The notes below the pieces were generated by a model, which did no database searches, was not told the origin of the DNA, and was given only the letters and a program-made list of their open reading frames with translations. A DNA stretch of 64,000 nt from Nevskiaceae bacterium. GTDB taxonomy: Bacteria > Pseudomonadota > Gammaproteobacteria > Steroidobacterales > Steroidobacteraceae. Positions within the stretch are counted from its first letter, which is position 1. Every line of letters starts with the position of its first letter. This document shows positions 36,341-46,521 of this stretch, piece by piece. Position numbers and translations under genes: made by a program. The DNA is taken from the NCBI GenBank assembly GCA_018883185.1, contig VEQP01000008.1, positions 1 through 64,000 on the forward strand, read 5' to 3'.

Positions 36341-36793
36341 ATGTTTCGCGGTGCCAGCAGAGTGACTCTCGATGACAAAGGCCGGATGGTGCTGCCCACC
36401 CGGCAGCGTCAGCGCGCGCTCGAGCGCAGCGAGGGACAACTCGTCGTGACCGTCGATCGTGACCCCTGCCTTCTGATTTATCCGCTACCCGACTGGGAGC
36501 AGATCGAACGCAAGTTGATGAGCCTGCCCTCGCTGCACGAGCGCTCACGCCGCCTGCAGCGGCTGATGGTGGGTCATGCAACCGAGATCGATCTGGACGG
36601 TCAGGGACGCTTGTTGTTGCCGCCGGAGTTGCGTGAGTTCGCGGGATTGACGCGGCACGCGATGTTGATTGGTCAGGGTAATCGGCTCGAGCTGTGGGAC
36701 GAGGCGCGTTGGAACGAGCGCCGCGACTACTGGCTGAAGAGCGAGGAAACCGCGACCGATTTGTCGACGGAACTCGATTCGCTGTCGCTTTAA
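36341..36793 (+). CDS. mraZ: Transcriptional regulator MraZ
   Basis: This 150-residue protein has two SpoVT/AbrB-like halves typical of MraZ: GASRVTLDDKGRMVLPTRQR with DPCLLIYPLPDWEQIE, then ATEIDLDGQGRLLLPPELRE with GQGNRLELWDEARWNER. MraZ oligomers bind TGGGN repeats and repress the dcw promoter. Three such boxes lie 23-47 bp upstream. The start is ATG 36341, the first gene of the cluster. Confidence 0.97.
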   Translation: MFRGASRVTLDDKGRMVLPTRQRQRALERSEGQLVVTVDRDPCLLIYPLPDWEQIERKLMSLPSLHERSRRLQRLMVGHATEIDLDGQGRLLLPPELREFAGLTRHAMLIGQGNRLELWDEARWNERRDYWLKSEETATDLSTELDSLSL

Positions 36794-36897
36794 AGCGGCC
36801 GCGGCGACAGCAGCGTTGCAGCAGGGCACGCCGCGCAGCTTCCGCTGAGGAACTGCAGGCGTGGTGACGTGGTGATGGGTTGCGGGGGCTGACTCCG

Positions 36898-37839
36898 GTG
36901 GATGAGCACGAGCCGGTGCTTGTCGATGAGGTGCTGGAGGTTCTGGCCCCGTCCGCAGGCGGATTTTATGTTGATGGCACGTTCGGTCGGGGTGGACACA
37001 CGGCGAGATTGCTGCACGCGGTGGGTGAAACCGGCAGCGTGCTCGCGCTCGATCGCGATCCGGCTGCCATTGCTGCCGGTCAGCAAAGATTTCACGACGA
37101 ACCGCGCTTGCAGCTCGTGCAGGCGCCCTTCGCGCAACTTGCACAGGTGGTCGCCGCGCGTGCCGGGGGTCGCCTCGTGTGCGGAATCCTGCTCGATCTC
37201 GGCGTCTCTTCGCCACAGCTCGACGATCCGTCACGCGGCTTCAGTTTCTCCAAGGACGGGCCGCTCGACATGCGCATGGATCCGGGCCACGGCGAGTCCG
37301 CAGCGGAGTTTCTCGCTCGCGCCGATGCACGGGAGATTGCCACGGTGATCGCCGAGCTTGGTGAGGAGCGCTTTGCACGACGCATCGCTGCGGCGATCGT
37401 CGAGGCTCGCGGTATCGCGCCGCTGCTACGCACGCGTCAGCTCGCCGAACTCGTGCAGGGCGTGGTGCGGACGCGTGATGGCAAGCATCCGGCGACGCGT
37501 ACGTTTCAGGCGCTGCGCATGTACGTCAACGACGAACTAGGCCAGTTGCGCGCCGCGCTGGAGGGAGCGCATGCCGTATTGGCGCCCGGCGGACGTCTGG
37601 CAGTGATCAGTTTCCATTCGCTCGAGGATCGCATCGTCAAGCAGTTCATGCGCTTGAAGAGCAGCGTCGATCCGGTGTTTGCCGGTTTTCCCGTGATTCC
37701 TCCGTCCGCCCAACCGACGATGCAGCTGGTGGGGCGCAAGCAGCGTGCGGGCGAAGCGGAGGTGGCGCGCAATCCCCGCGCCCGCAGTGCCGTGTTGCGT
37801 TGCGCGGAGCGGCTCAGGCTTTCGGGGACGCCCGCATGA
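36898..37839 (+). CDS. rsmH: 16S rRNA m4C1402 methyltransferase RsmH
   Basis: The start is uncertain. GTG 36898 (MDEHEPVLVDEVLEVL) fits the family N-terminus with GGGGG upstream; TTG 36880 is six codons longer. The 313-residue product has the SAM-binding FYVDGTFGRGGHTARLL, LLDLGVSSPQLDDPSRGFSF, GPLDMRMDP and VISFHSLEDRIVKQF motifs. It N4-methylates C1402, the same nucleotide that RsmI methylates on the ribose. The stop overlaps ftsL (ATGA). About 100 bp separate it from mraZ, with nothing notable in the gap. Confidence 0.95.
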   Translation: MDEHEPVLVDEVLEVLAPSAGGFYVDGTFGRGGHTARLLHAVGETGSVLALDRDPAAIAAGQQRFHDEPRLQLVQAPFAQLAQVVAARAGGRLVCGILLDLGVSSPQLDDPSRGFSFSKDGPLDMRMDPGHGESAAEFLARADAREIATVIAELGEERFARRIAAAIVEARGIAPLLRTRQLAELVQGVVRTRDGKHPATRTFQALRMYVNDELGQLRAALEGAHAVLAPGGRLAVISFHSLEDRIVKQFMRLKSSVDPVFAGFPVIPPSAQPTMQLVGRKQRAGEAEVARNPRARSAVLRCAERLRLSGTPA

Positions 37840-38120
37840 AGTTGCCTGGTGATCGCCTGTTGATGGTGCTCATTCCGGTGCTTTGGCTCGCAGTGCTGGG
37901 CTCGGCTGCCGGCGCGGTTTACGTCAAGCATCGCTCACGCGAGCTCTTCGTCGAACTCGAGCGCGTCAATCGCGAGCGCGATCGGTTGGAGATCGAGTGG
38001 GGTCGCCTGCAGCTCGAGCAAAGTGCGTGGTCGACCCATGCCTTCGTCGAAAACGTGGCGGCCACCAATCTCAACATGCGCACGCCGCCGCCGAAGCAGA
38101 TCGAGGTGATCGCGCCATGA
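37836..38120 (+). CDS. ftsL: Cell division protein FtsL
   Basis: The start is ATG 37836, overlapping rsmH by 4 bp. This small bitopic protein of 94 residues has a short cytoplasmic tail, one TM helix (MVLIPVLWLAVLGSAAGAVY) and a periplasmic coiled coil (ELFVELERVNRERDRLEIEW, then GRLQLEQ). It pairs with FtsB and FtsQ to activate FtsWI septal synthesis. The identity rests on position and topology more than on strict motifs, as usual for FtsL. Confidence 0.93.
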   Translation: MKLPGDRLLMVLIPVLWLAVLGSAAGAVYVKHRSRELFVELERVNRERDRLEIEWGRLQLEQSAWSTHAFVENVAATNLNMRTPPPKQIEVIAP

Positions 38121-38130
38121 CGGTGATCGC

Positions 38131-39990
38131 ATGATCCGTTGGCCATTCGGCGGCGATCGCGGACGCTCGCGCAAGGCGGCGCCTGCGCGCAACGCTCGCA
38201 GCGGGTTGACGCGCAAGCCGGCCGCACCGGTCACGAGTTTTCGCAATCGGATGTTTTTTGTCGGCGGTGTGATGGCGTTGGCTGCCGGTGTGCTCGTCTG
38301 GCGGGCCGTCACGCTGCAGTTCGTCGAGAGCGAGTTCCTGCGTGGTCAGGGTGATGAGCGCTTCACTCGAGTCGTCACGGTCCCCGCACATCGCGGTAGC
38401 GTGATGGATCGGGCCGGCGAGCCGCTCGCGGTCAGCTCCCCGGTCGATTCGGTTTGGGTGAACCCGAAGGAACTCACGCTCTCAGGTGAGCAGATTCCGC
38501 GACTCGCGGAGGCCCTAGGGCGCGATCCGGAGGAGCTCACTCGGCGTGTGACCACCAACATCGATCGGCGTTTTCTCTACATCGCACGCCACCTGCAGCC
38601 GAGCGACGCCGCGCGGGTGCGCAATCTCGACGTTCCGGGTGTGCATCTGGTGCGCGAGTACCGTCGGTACTATCCGGCTGGCGAGGTCAGTGGTCACGTG
38701 CTCGGCTTCACCGATGTCGACGATGCGGGCCAGGAGGGTCTCGAGCTCGCGTACGATCATTGGCTCTCGGGCGTCAACGGCGCCAAACGCGTGATCCAGG
38801 ACAATCTCGGGCGCACCGTGCAGACGGTCGAGAGCATTCGTCCGATGCGCCCCGGTCGAGATGTTCGGCTCGCAGTCGACATGCGCATCCAGTATCTCGC
38901 CTATCGTGAGTTGAAAGCGGCGATGCAGACGCATCGAGCGCGGGCAGGCTCGCTCGTGATGATCGATGTGACCACGGGCGAAGTGCTCGCGATGGTCAAC
39001 CAGCCGACCTTCAACCCGAACGATCGTACGCAGTTGAAGCCCGCCGGCTACAAGAATCGCGCCGTGACCGACCTCGTCGAGCCAGGCTCGACGATCAAGC
39101 CGTTCGTGGTGGCGGCCGCGCTGGCCTCGGGCAAGTATCGTAGTGACAGCATCATCGATACCTCACCCGGCATGGTGAAGGTCGGCATCAAGGTCATCGA
39201 GGACAAACACAACCTTGGCGCCATCGATCTGGCGACGGCGCTTGCGCGCAGTTCGAATGTCGCGATGACGCGCATCGCACTCACCCTCGGTGCCGACAAC
39301 CTGCATGGGGCGCTGTCGAGCTTCGGCTTCGGTCGAGTGACGGCGAGCGGCTATCCCGGTGAGTCGGCGGGTTTGCTGACCCAGCCGGCACACTGGCGCC
39401 CCATCACCACGGCGACCGTGTCCTACGGTTACGGTCTGTCAGCCACGCCGCTGCAGCTCGCACATGCCTACGCCACGCTCGGTGCCTATGGCGTGCAGCG
39501 ACCGGTGTCGTTCGCGAGAGTCGACCAGCCGGTTCCTGGCGAGCGCATCGTCCCCGAGTCCGTCGCGCGTGATGTCGTGCGCATGTTGCGTTCCGTGGTG
39601 GCCGAGGGTGGCACCGGCAAGCTCGCCAACATCCCGGGTTACTCCGTGGCGGGCAAAACCGGTACGGCTTGGAAGGCGAGTGCGGGCGGTTACTCGACGA
39701 ACCGATATCTGGCCGTGTTCGCGGGTCTCGCGCCGGCCACCAACCCGCGGGTCGCGACGGTGGTGGTGATCGATGAGCCGAGCGCGGGCCTGTACTACGG
39801 TGGCGATGTTGCGGCACCGGTCTTCTCCAACGTGGTCGGTGGCGCCTTGCGGCTGCTGGCTGTGGCGCCCGACAAACCGTTGGATGATTACTCGGATCAG
39901 ATGCCCGAGACGACGCCCGCCCCAGTGGATCTGGCGCCGGGCATGATCCCGACCACGATCGCCCAAAGCACGGAGGAGCTGCGCCGATGA
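38131..39990 (+). CDS. ftsI: Septal peptidoglycan transpeptidase FtsI (PBP3)
   Basis: The 619-residue class B PBP has an N-terminal TM helix (MFFVGGVMALAAGVLVWRAV), the pedestal domain (RGSVMDRAGEPLAVS) and a transpeptidase domain. Its active-site motifs are STIK (EPGSTIKPF), SSN (ARSSNVAM) and KTG (AGKTGTAW). It cross-links septal peptidoglycan with FtsW. It begins 10 bp after ftsL and overlaps murE by 4 bp. Confidence 0.97.
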   Translation: MIRWPFGGDRGRSRKAAPARNARSGLTRKPAAPVTSFRNRMFFVGGVMALAAGVLVWRAVTLQFVESEFLRGQGDERFTRVVTVPAHRGSVMDRAGEPLAVSSPVDSVWVNPKELTLSGEQIPRLAEALGRDPEELTRRVTTNIDRRFLYIARHLQPSDAARVRNLDVPGVHLVREYRRYYPAGEVSGHVLGFTDVDDAGQEGLELAYDHWLSGVNGAKRVIQDNLGRTVQTVESIRPMRPGRDVRLAVDMRIQYLAYRELKAAMQTHRARAGSLVMIDVTTGEVLAMVNQPTFNPNDRTQLKPAGYKNRAVTDLVEPGSTIKPFVVAAALASGKYRSDSIIDTSPGMVKVGIKVIEDKHNLGAIDLATALARSSNVAMTRIALTLGADNLHGALSSFGFGRVTASGYPGESAGLLTQPAHWRPITTATVSYGYGLSATPLQLAHAYATLGAYGVQRPVSFARVDQPVPGERIVPESVARDVVRMLRSVVAEGGTGKLANIPGYSVAGKTGTAWKASAGGYSTNRYLAVFAGLAPATNPRVATVVVIDEPSAGLYYGGDVAAPVFSNVVGGALRLLAVAPDKPLDDYSDQMPETTPAPVDLAPGMIPTTIAQSTEELRR

Positions 39991-41501
39991 GTGGGCGTGA
40001 GCTCGCCGACTTGTGTGCTGATCTGACTGCCGTGCCGCGTGGTGTCGTGGTCACGGACGTGACGCTCGACAGTCGCACGGTGACTGCGGGCGGGCTCTTT
40101 CTCGCCTGTGCGGGTCGTCGCACGCATGGTCTTGCGAGCCTTGCGCAGGCGCTCGCGCGTGGCGCGCGCGCCGTGTTGTGGGAGCCTACAGCGACCGGCG
40201 CGCCACCCTCGTTTCCGCCTGAGGTGTTTGCCGCGCCGGTGGCGCAGCTATCGCGCCACGCGAGCCTGATCGCCGATCGTTTCTTTGACGCGCCCTCGGC
40301 GAGCTTGCGCGTCAGCGGCATCACCGGCACCAACGGCAAGACGACGACCGCATGGTTGCTGGCTCAGGCCTTGACGCGCTCGGGCGAGCGCAGTGCGTAT
40401 CTCGGTACCTTGGGTGTCGGTGTGCCCGCCGACGGCGTGGTGGCTGGTGAGTACACGACCGCCGATGCCGTGACGGTGCAGCGCCAGTTGTGGCAGATGC
40501 GCCAACTCGGTGCGCGTAGTGCGGCGATGGAAGTGTCCTCGCACGCGCTCGATCAGGCCCGGGTCGACGGTGTGCGATTCCAGGTCGCGGCCTTCACCAA
40601 TCTGACGCGGGATCATCTCGACTACCACGGCAGCATGGAGGCTTACGGCGAGGCCAAGGCGCGCTTGTTCGCCTTGCCCGGCGTCACGGCGCGCGTCATC
40701 AACGTCGACGACGCATTTGGCGTCACGCTCGCCGAGCGGCACGCTGCCGAGGGTGCGTTGGTGTTGACCGCGCGCAGCGTCCAAGGAATCGCTGCGGCAA
40801 TGCGACTGCAGGGTAAGGCGAGGCAGACCACGGTGCTCATCGCCCGCGAGGTCCGGGCAACGCCCACAGGCCTGGCCTTCACGCTCGACTGGGACGGCGA
40901 GCATGCGATCGAGTTGCCACTCATCGGCGAGTTCAATGTCGACAACGTGCTGACCACGCTAGGCCTGCTGCAGGCCTTGGGGTTGTCGTCGACGACAGCG
41001 CTCGCGGCCCTCGCCGGGGTGAGTGCACCGCCCGGGCGCATGGAGGCGATCAGTGCGCCGGATCGTCCGCTCGCTATCATCGATTACGCACATACACCCG
41101 ATGCGCTCGCCAAGGCATTGCGCGCTGCACGCGTGCACTGCGCCGGTACTTTACATGTGATTTTCGGCTGTGGTGGCGACCGCGATCGCGGCAAGCGGCC
41201 GATGATGGCCGCGGTGGCGGCGGAACTTGCCGATGCCGTAGTGGTGACCGACGACAATCCGCGCACCGAATCCCCTGCAGCCATCGTGGCCGAGGTGCTG
41301 TGCGGTATCCCTGCGGGAGTGCCGGTGACGGTGATTCACGACCGCGCCGAGGCGATCCGCAGGACCCTCTCGTCTGCCCGCGCGGGTGATGCCGTGCTGA
41401 TCGCCGGTAAAGGCCACGAGAACTATCAGATCCTCGGTAGCGAGCGGCGTGCATTCAGCGATCAGCAATGCGTGCGCGATTGCTACGCGGAGGCCGCGTG
41501 A
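39987..41501 (+). CDS. murE: UDP-MurNAc-tripeptide synthetase MurE
   Basis: This 504-residue Mur ligase has the ATP-binding GTNGKTTTAWLLAQAL and, near the C-terminus, TDDNPRTESP. The DNPR motif marks specificity for meso-diaminopimelate, so the peptidoglycan is expected to be the usual Gram-negative A1gamma type. It adds the third residue to UDP-MurNAc-L-Ala-D-Glu. The start overlaps ftsI (ATGA) and the stop touches the murF ATG. Confidence 0.97.
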   Translation: MSGRELADLCADLTAVPRGVVVTDVTLDSRTVTAGGLFLACAGRRTHGLASLAQALARGARAVLWEPTATGAPPSFPPEVFAAPVAQLSRHASLIADRFFDAPSASLRVSGITGTNGKTTTAWLLAQALTRSGERSAYLGTLGVGVPADGVVAGEYTTADAVTVQRQLWQMRQLGARSAAMEVSSHALDQARVDGVRFQVAAFTNLTRDHLDYHGSMEAYGEAKARLFALPGVTARVINVDDAFGVTLAERHAAEGALVLTARSVQGIAAAMRLQGKARQTTVLIAREVRATPTGLAFTLDWDGEHAIELPLIGEFNVDNVLTTLGLLQALGLSSTTALAALAGVSAPPGRMEAISAPDRPLAIIDYAHTPDALAKALRAARVHCAGTLHVIFGCGGDRDRGKRPMMAAVAAELADAVVVTDDNPRTESPAAIVAEVLCGIPAGVPVTVIHDRAEAIRRTLSSARAGDAVLIAGKGHENYQILGSERRAFSDQQCVRDCYAEAA

Positions 41502-42868
41502 TGCGCAGTCTCAAGGAATTCGCCGGCGACTGCGGGGGTGAACTGCTCGGCGAGGATCGGCAGTTCGGTTCCGTATCGACCGACACCCGACGCATCGCGG
41601 TAGGGCAGTTGTTCATTGCCTTGCGTGGTCCGAGCTTCGATGGCAACGAGTTCCTCGATGTCGCAGCGCGGGCCGGTGCTGCAGGGGCGCTGGCCGAGCG
41701 CGCAGGGCCTGCCGGGTTTCCGATTGTGCAGGTGCCCGATACGCTGGCTGCCTTGCAGCGCGCTGCGCGGCACTGGCGTAGTCGTTTCGCGATGCCCTTG
41801 ATCGGTGTCGCAGGCAGCAACGGCAAGACCAGCACCAAGGAAATGCTCGCGGCCATCCTTGCGCAGCGCGGCCCCACCTTGGCGACGCGCGGCAATCTCA
41901 ACAATCACATCGGCGTACCGTTGACGTTGCTGGAACTCGACTCGGGGCATCGCCACGCCGTGATCGAGATGGGCGCCAATCATCCGGGTGATGTGGCCGA
42001 GCTCGCGGGTATCGCACTGCCCTCAATCGGTCTGGTCACCAACGCGGGCGCCGAGCACCTCGAAGGCTTCGGCAGTCTCGAGGGCGCAGCGCGTGCCGAG
42101 GGCGAGCTGTTCGCCGCGCTCGGGCGTGAAGGTGTCGCCGTGCTGAATGCCGACGATGAGTTCGCCGCACTGTGGCGTGAGATGACCATCGCCCGAATCG
42201 TCACTTTCGGTCTTGGGGCCAAGGCGGACTTTACCGCTCGCGGCATTGTCAGTGAGGTGGGCGGGCAGGGCTTCGTCACGCGTTTCACACTGCACTCGCC
42301 CATCGGCACGACGGCGATCACGCTTCACCTCGCGGGCAAGCACAACGTGGTCAACGCACTCGGTGCCGCGGCTGCCGCCGTCGCCGCCGGGGCGAGTCTC
42401 GAGGATCTCGCAGCGGGTCTTGCTGCGATGCGCCCGGTGGCGGGGCGCCTGCAATGGCGTGCCGCGCGCGGTGGTGGTTGGTTGATCGACGACTCATACA
42501 ACGCCAATCCGAGTTCCATGCATGCCGCTATCGACGTGCTCGAGTCGGTCGGCGGCCGTCGCTGTCTCGTCATGGGCGATATGGGTGAACTCGGTGCCCA
42601 CGCCGACGAAGCTCATCGTGAGGCAGGCCGCTACGCCCGGTTGCACGGCGTCGAGCGACTGTTCGCGATGGGCTCACTTACGCCGCTCGCAGTGCGCAGC
42701 TTCGGTGATGGTGCGAGCTGGCACGCAAGCATGGACGAACTGATCACGGCCGTTGCGGCGGAACTGACCGCCGACAGCCGAGTGCTCGTCAAGGGTTCAC
42801 GCCTCAATCGTCTCGAGCGGCTGGTCGAGGCGCTGGCCGCGGCGCCTGCCGAAGGGAGATCGCACTGA
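41501..42868 (+). CDS. murF: UDP-MurNAc-tripeptide-D-alanyl-D-alanine ligase MurF
   Basis: The start is ATG 41501 ([15 protein letters not shown]), sharing one base with the murE stop; an upstream in-frame ATG at 41468 lies inside murE. The 455-residue product has the Mur ATP loop [16 protein letters not shown], the MurF-type [14 protein letters not shown] and [17 protein letters not shown]. It adds D-Ala-D-Ala to complete the UDP-MurNAc-pentapeptide. Confidence 0.96.
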   Translation: MRSLKEFAGDCGGELLGEDRQFGSVSTDTRRIAVGQLFIALRGPSFDGNEFLDVAARAGAAGALAERAGPAGFPIVQVPDTLAALQRAARHWRSRFAMPLIGVAGSNGKTSTKEMLAAILAQRGPTLATRGNLNNHIGVPLTLLELDSGHRHAVIEMGANHPGDVAELAGIALPSIGLVTNAGAEHLEGFGSLEGAARAEGELFAALGREGVAVLNADDEFAALWREMTIARIVTFGLGAKADFTARGIVSEVGGQGFVTRFTLHSPIGTTAITLHLAGKHNVVNALGAAAAAVAAGASLEDLAAGLAAMRPVAGRLQWRAARGGGWLIDDSYNANPSSMHAAIDVLESVGGRRCLVMGDMGELGAHADEAHREAGRYARLHGVERLFAMGSLTPLAVRSFGDGASWHASMDELITAVAAELTADSRVLVKGSRLNRLERLVEALAAAPAEGRSH

Positions 42869-42869
42869 C

Positions 42870-43955
42870 ATGTTGCTTTGGTTGTCGCATTTACTTTCCG
42901 AGTCGATCACGTTTTTCAACGTGTTCTCCTACCTCACGTTTCGCGCGATCCTCGCCGCGACTACGGCCTTGATGATCGCGCTGCTGATCGGGCCCTGGAT
43001 GATCGCCAAGCTGACGCGTGATCAAATCGGTCAGGTGGTGCGCGATTACATTCCGGCGGCACACCAGAAAAAAGTCGGCACACCGACGATGGGCGGACTG
43101 CTCATCATCGTCGCCGTGATCGTCTCGACACTGCTGTGGTCGGATCTCGGTAATCGGTTCGTTTGGATCGTGATCGGGGTGACTGTGCTGTTTGGCTTGG
43201 TGGGCTTCTGGGACGACTACCTGAAGCTCGTCAAGAAAAATCCCAAGGGTCTCATCGCACGCTACAAGTATTTTTGGCAGTCGGTCGGCGGTCTCGCTGC
43301 GGCGCTGGCGCTGTGGTACACGGCCAAGGCACCGGCGGACACCACGCTTTACTTGCCGATGCTGAAAAACTTCGCGCTTCCGTTGGGCTTTTTTGCGTTC
43401 GTGCTGCTCACCTATCTGATGATCGTCGGCATGAGCAACGCGGTGAACCTCACTGACGGGCTCGATGGGCTCGCGATCATGCCAGCAGTGATGGTGGCGG
43501 CGGCTCTCGGCGTGTTCGCCTACGCGAGCGGCAACGCTGTCTTTGCCAGCTACCTCGCCATCCCCGCGGTGCCGCAGGCAGGCGAGTTGCTGATTTTCTG
43601 TGCGGCGATGGTGGGAGCAGGTCTCGGTTTTCTTTGGTTCAATACCTATCCTGCGCAAGTGTTCATGGGCGACATTGGCGCGCTATCCATCGGCGCGGCG
43701 CTCGGTACGGTGGCGGTGATCGTCCGGCAGGAACTCGTCGTACTCGTGATGGGCGGCATCTTCGTGCTCGAGACCGCCTCGGTGATCCTGCAGGTAGCCA
43801 GTTTCAAGCTGACCGGTAAGCGCATCTTCCGCATGGCGCCTATCCATCACCACTTCGAACTCAAGGGCTGGGCTGAACCCAAGGTGATCGTGCGCTTCTG
43901 GATCATCACCTTTTTTCTCGTTCTCGCCGGACTTGCGACGTTGAAGTTGCGATGA
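42870..43955 (+). CDS. mraY: Phospho-MurNAc-pentapeptide translocase MraY
   Basis: This 361-residue polytopic membrane enzyme has about ten TM helices. The catalytic acidic motifs are visible: [30 protein letters not shown] and [11 protein letters not shown], and the His-rich loop [15 protein letters not shown]. It transfers phospho-MurNAc-pentapeptide to undecaprenyl phosphate to make lipid I. It overlaps murD by 4 bp. Confidence 0.97.
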   Translation: MLLWLSHLLSESITFFNVFSYLTFRAILAATTALMIALLIGPWMIAKLTRDQIGQVVRDYIPAAHQKKVGTPTMGGLLIIVAVIVSTLLWSDLGNRFVWIVIGVTVLFGLVGFWDDYLKLVKKNPKGLIARYKYFWQSVGGLAAALALWYTAKAPADTTLYLPMLKNFALPLGFFAFVLLTYLMIVGMSNAVNLTDGLDGLAIMPAVMVAAALGVFAYASGNAVFASYLAIPAVPQAGELLIFCAAMVGAGLGFLWFNTYPAQVFMGDIGALSIGAALGTVAVIVRQELVVLVMGGIFVLETASVILQVASFKLTGKRIFRMAPIHHHFELKGWAEPKVIVRFWIITFFLVLAGLATLKLR

Positions 43956-45307
43956 ATGCAGCCACCACACAGGGCAAGGCTTTGATCGTCGGACTCGGTC
44001 GTTCGGGGCTGTCTGCGGCGCGTCATCTCGCCGCGCGCGGCTGGCAGTTGGCCGTTACCGACACGCGAGCAGAGCCGCCGGGCGCTGCGGATCTCACGCG
44101 TATCGCACCGCAAGTGTCCTGTCGGTTCGGCGGTTTCGATTCGGCGTTGCTCGAGGGTGCTGACATTGTCGTGGCCTCGCCCGGCGTGTCGTTGGCGGAG
44201 CCACTGCTGCGCGAAGCGCAGGCGCGCGGTATCGATATCGTCGGTGACATTGAGCTTTTCGCTCGCGAAGTGCGGGCGCCTGTGGTCGGCATCACCGGCA
44301 CGAACGGTAAGAGCACGGTCACCACCCTGGTCGGGCGTATGGCGGCGCGCGCGGGTGTGAACGTTGCCGTGGGTGGGAATCTCGGTACGCCGGCTCTCGA
44401 TCTGCTGGAGGGTGCGGAGCCGTCGCTCTACGTGCTCGAACTGTCGAGCTTTCAATTGGAGACGACCTCGTCCCTGCAGTTGCAGGCTGCCGCCGTACTC
44501 AATCTGACCGCCGATCATCTTGATCGGTATGCAGACATGGCGAGTTATGGCGCGGCCAAGGCCCGTATCTTCATGCACTGCGCCGTGGCTGTGATCAATT
44601 TGGATGATCCGCAAGTCACCTCGATGCCGGCTACGGCGGGTGTGATCGGCGAGCACCGAATTCGCGGCTTTTCGATCGCCGGCCGCCAGGACGCCGATTA
44701 CGCCCTTGTCGAGCGTGAGGGTGAGAGCTGGCTCGCAATCGCGGGTGAGCCCGTATTGCCGGTGGCGGCGATGCGTCTGCCGGGACTGCACAACGCCGCT
44801 AACGCACTCGCCGCGCTCGCGATCGGCGATGCTGCGGGATTGCCCCGCGCGGCCATGCTGGCGGAGTTGCGCGAGTTCACTGGACTGCCGCACCGATCGC
44901 AGTGGGTGGGTGAACACCGAGGTGTGCGCTACATCAATGATTCCAAGGGCACCAATGTCGGCGCGACGCTGGCTGCCGTCGGTGGCATGCCGGGCCTGCT
45001 GGTGCTGATCGCTGGCGGCGATGGCAAGGGGCAAGACTTCTCCAGCCTGACCTCGGCGCTGTTCGGCAAGCTGCGATTCGCTGCTCTGATCGGTCGCGAT
45101 GCCGAGCAGCTGGGCGCCGCACTCGCGCCGGTGTGTCCCACGCGTATTTATGCCTCGCTTGAAGAGGCTGTGGTGGGCGCCTCGGAGCAGGCCCTCGCGG
45201 GTGACACTGTGCTGTTGTCGCCGGCCTGCGCGAGTCTCGACATGTTCCGCGATTATGCGCACCGCGGCGAAGTGTTCGCTGCCGCGGTGTCGAGGTTGGC
45301 TTCATGA
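43952..45307 (+). CDS. murD: UDP-MurNAc-L-alanine-D-glutamate ligase MurD
   Basis: The 451-residue product has the N-terminal Rossmann-type [18 protein letters not shown], the ATP loop [31 protein letters not shown] and [17 protein letters not shown]. It adds D-Glu to UDP-MurNAc-L-Ala. ATGA overlaps at both ends place it firmly in the mraY-murD-ftsW chain. Confidence 0.97.
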   Translation: MNAATTQGKALIVGLGRSGLSAARHLAARGWQLAVTDTRAEPPGAADLTRIAPQVSCRFGGFDSALLEGADIVVASPGVSLAEPLLREAQARGIDIVGDIELFAREVRAPVVGITGTNGKSTVTTLVGRMAARAGVNVAVGGNLGTPALDLLEGAEPSLYVLELSSFQLETTSSLQLQAAAVLNLTADHLDRYADMASYGAAKARIFMHCAVAVINLDDPQVTSMPATAGVIGEHRIRGFSIAGRQDADYALVEREGESWLAIAGEPVLPVAAMRLPGLHNAANALAALAIGDAAGLPRAAMLAELREFTGLPHRSQWVGEHRGVRYINDSKGTNVGATLAAVGGMPGLLVLIAGGDGKGQDFSSLTSALFGKLRFAALIGRDAEQLGAALAPVCPTRIYASLEEAVVGASEQALAGDTVLLSPACASLDMFRDYAHRGEVFAAAVSRLAS

Positions 45308-46521
45308 GCAATCGATCCTCGCCGATCCATATCGACTTCGTCACGGTGATGCTCGTCTTTGCCATCGTGTTGCTCGGGCTTGTGATGGTGACCTCGGCTT
45401 CGATTTCGATGGCGACCAAGGAAGGCGGCGACGCATTCGGCTACCTGCTGCGCCAGTTCACGCTGGTGGTTGCAGGGACGGTCTTTGCGGCCCTGATGTT
45501 CATGGTCCGCACCGAGTGGCTGGAGAAGATGGCTCTGCCGCTGCTCGCCGTCGCGGTGGTGTCGTTGGTGCTGGTGCTGATCCCGGGTATCGGACACTCG
45601 GTCAATGGTGCGCGGCGCTGGATTCGGCTTGCGGGCATCAGCATTCAGGTCAGCGAAGTCACGCGTGTCATCGTGCTCGTGTTCATCGCGAGCTACGCCG
45701 TGCGGCGCGAAGAGGAGCTGCGCAGCAGTTTCGTCGGTTTGCTCAAACCGTTGGTGATCCTCGGCGGATTCTTTGTGTTGTTGCTGTTGGAGCCGGACTT
45801 CGGAGCGGCCACCGTGCTGATGGTCACGGCATTCGGCGTGCTGTTCATCGCAGGTGCACGGCTGCGCGACGTGGCTGGGCTTGCCGTGCTCGGCGCCGGC
45901 GTGCTCGCTTTCGTGGCGATGTCCTCGGATTACCGCATGCGACGCCTGACGGCTTTTCGCAACCCTTGGCTGGATCCCTTCGACAGCGGCTTTCAATTGA
46001 CACAGAGTCTGATCGCGATCGGCCGTGGCGGCTGGACGGGCGTCGGTCTAGGCGAGAGCGTGCAAAAACTCTTCTACCTGCCGGAAGCGCACACCGACTT
46101 CCTGTTCGCGGTGTTGGCAGAGGAGCTTGGACTCGTCGGCATCTTGGTCACACTGGCGTTGTTCCTCGCCTTGGCCTGGCGGGCGCTGTGGATTTCGCGC
46201 CTCGCGCATGACTCGGGGCTCAAGTTCCAGTCGTATCTCGCGGCAGGCTTCGGCATCTGGGTTGGCTTGCAGGCCTTCATCAATATCGGCGTGAACATGG
46301 GTGCGCTGCCGACCAAAGGGCTCACCTTGCCGTTCATGAGTTACGGCCGATCAAGTCTCATCGCGACGCTCACTTGGGTGGGCATCCTGCTTCGCGTGTA
46401 CCACGAGGCCGCTCAAGCGTCGCGCGGTGCGAGTGCAGCGGGGCTGCGAGGCAGTCCAGCGGCGCGCGGTCCCTCAACTTCTGCCGCTCGCCCGCTTGAA
46501 GCCGAGGATGCGCTGGCATGA
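45304..46521 (+). CDS. ftsW: Septal lipid II polymerase FtsW
   Basis: This 405-residue SEDS protein has about ten TM helices. Signature segments are NGARRWIRLAGISIQVSE, LLEPDFGAATVLMVTAFGVL, LAEELGLVGILVTL and TKGLTLPFMSYGRSSLIATL. It polymerises glycan strands at the septum with FtsI. A short Ala/Arg/Ser-rich cytoplasmic tail extends beyond the last helix. It overlaps murD and murG by 4 bp each. Confidence 0.97.
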   Translation: MSNRSSPIHIDFVTVMLVFAIVLLGLVMVTSASISMATKEGGDAFGYLLRQFTLVVAGTVFAALMFMVRTEWLEKMALPLLAVAVVSLVLVLIPGIGHSVNGARRWIRLAGISIQVSEVTRVIVLVFIASYAVRREEELRSSFVGLLKPLVILGGFFVLLLLEPDFGAATVLMVTAFGVLFIAGARLRDVAGLAVLGAGVLAFVAMSSDYRMRRLTAFRNPWLDPFDSGFQLTQSLIAIGRGGWTGVGLGESVQKLFYLPEAHTDFLFAVLAEELGLVGILVTLALFLALAWRALWISRLAHDSGLKFQSYLAAGFGIWVGLQAFINIGVNMGALPTKGLTLPFMSYGRSSLIATLTWVGILLRVYHEAAQASRGASAAGLRGSPAARGPSTSAARPLEAEDALA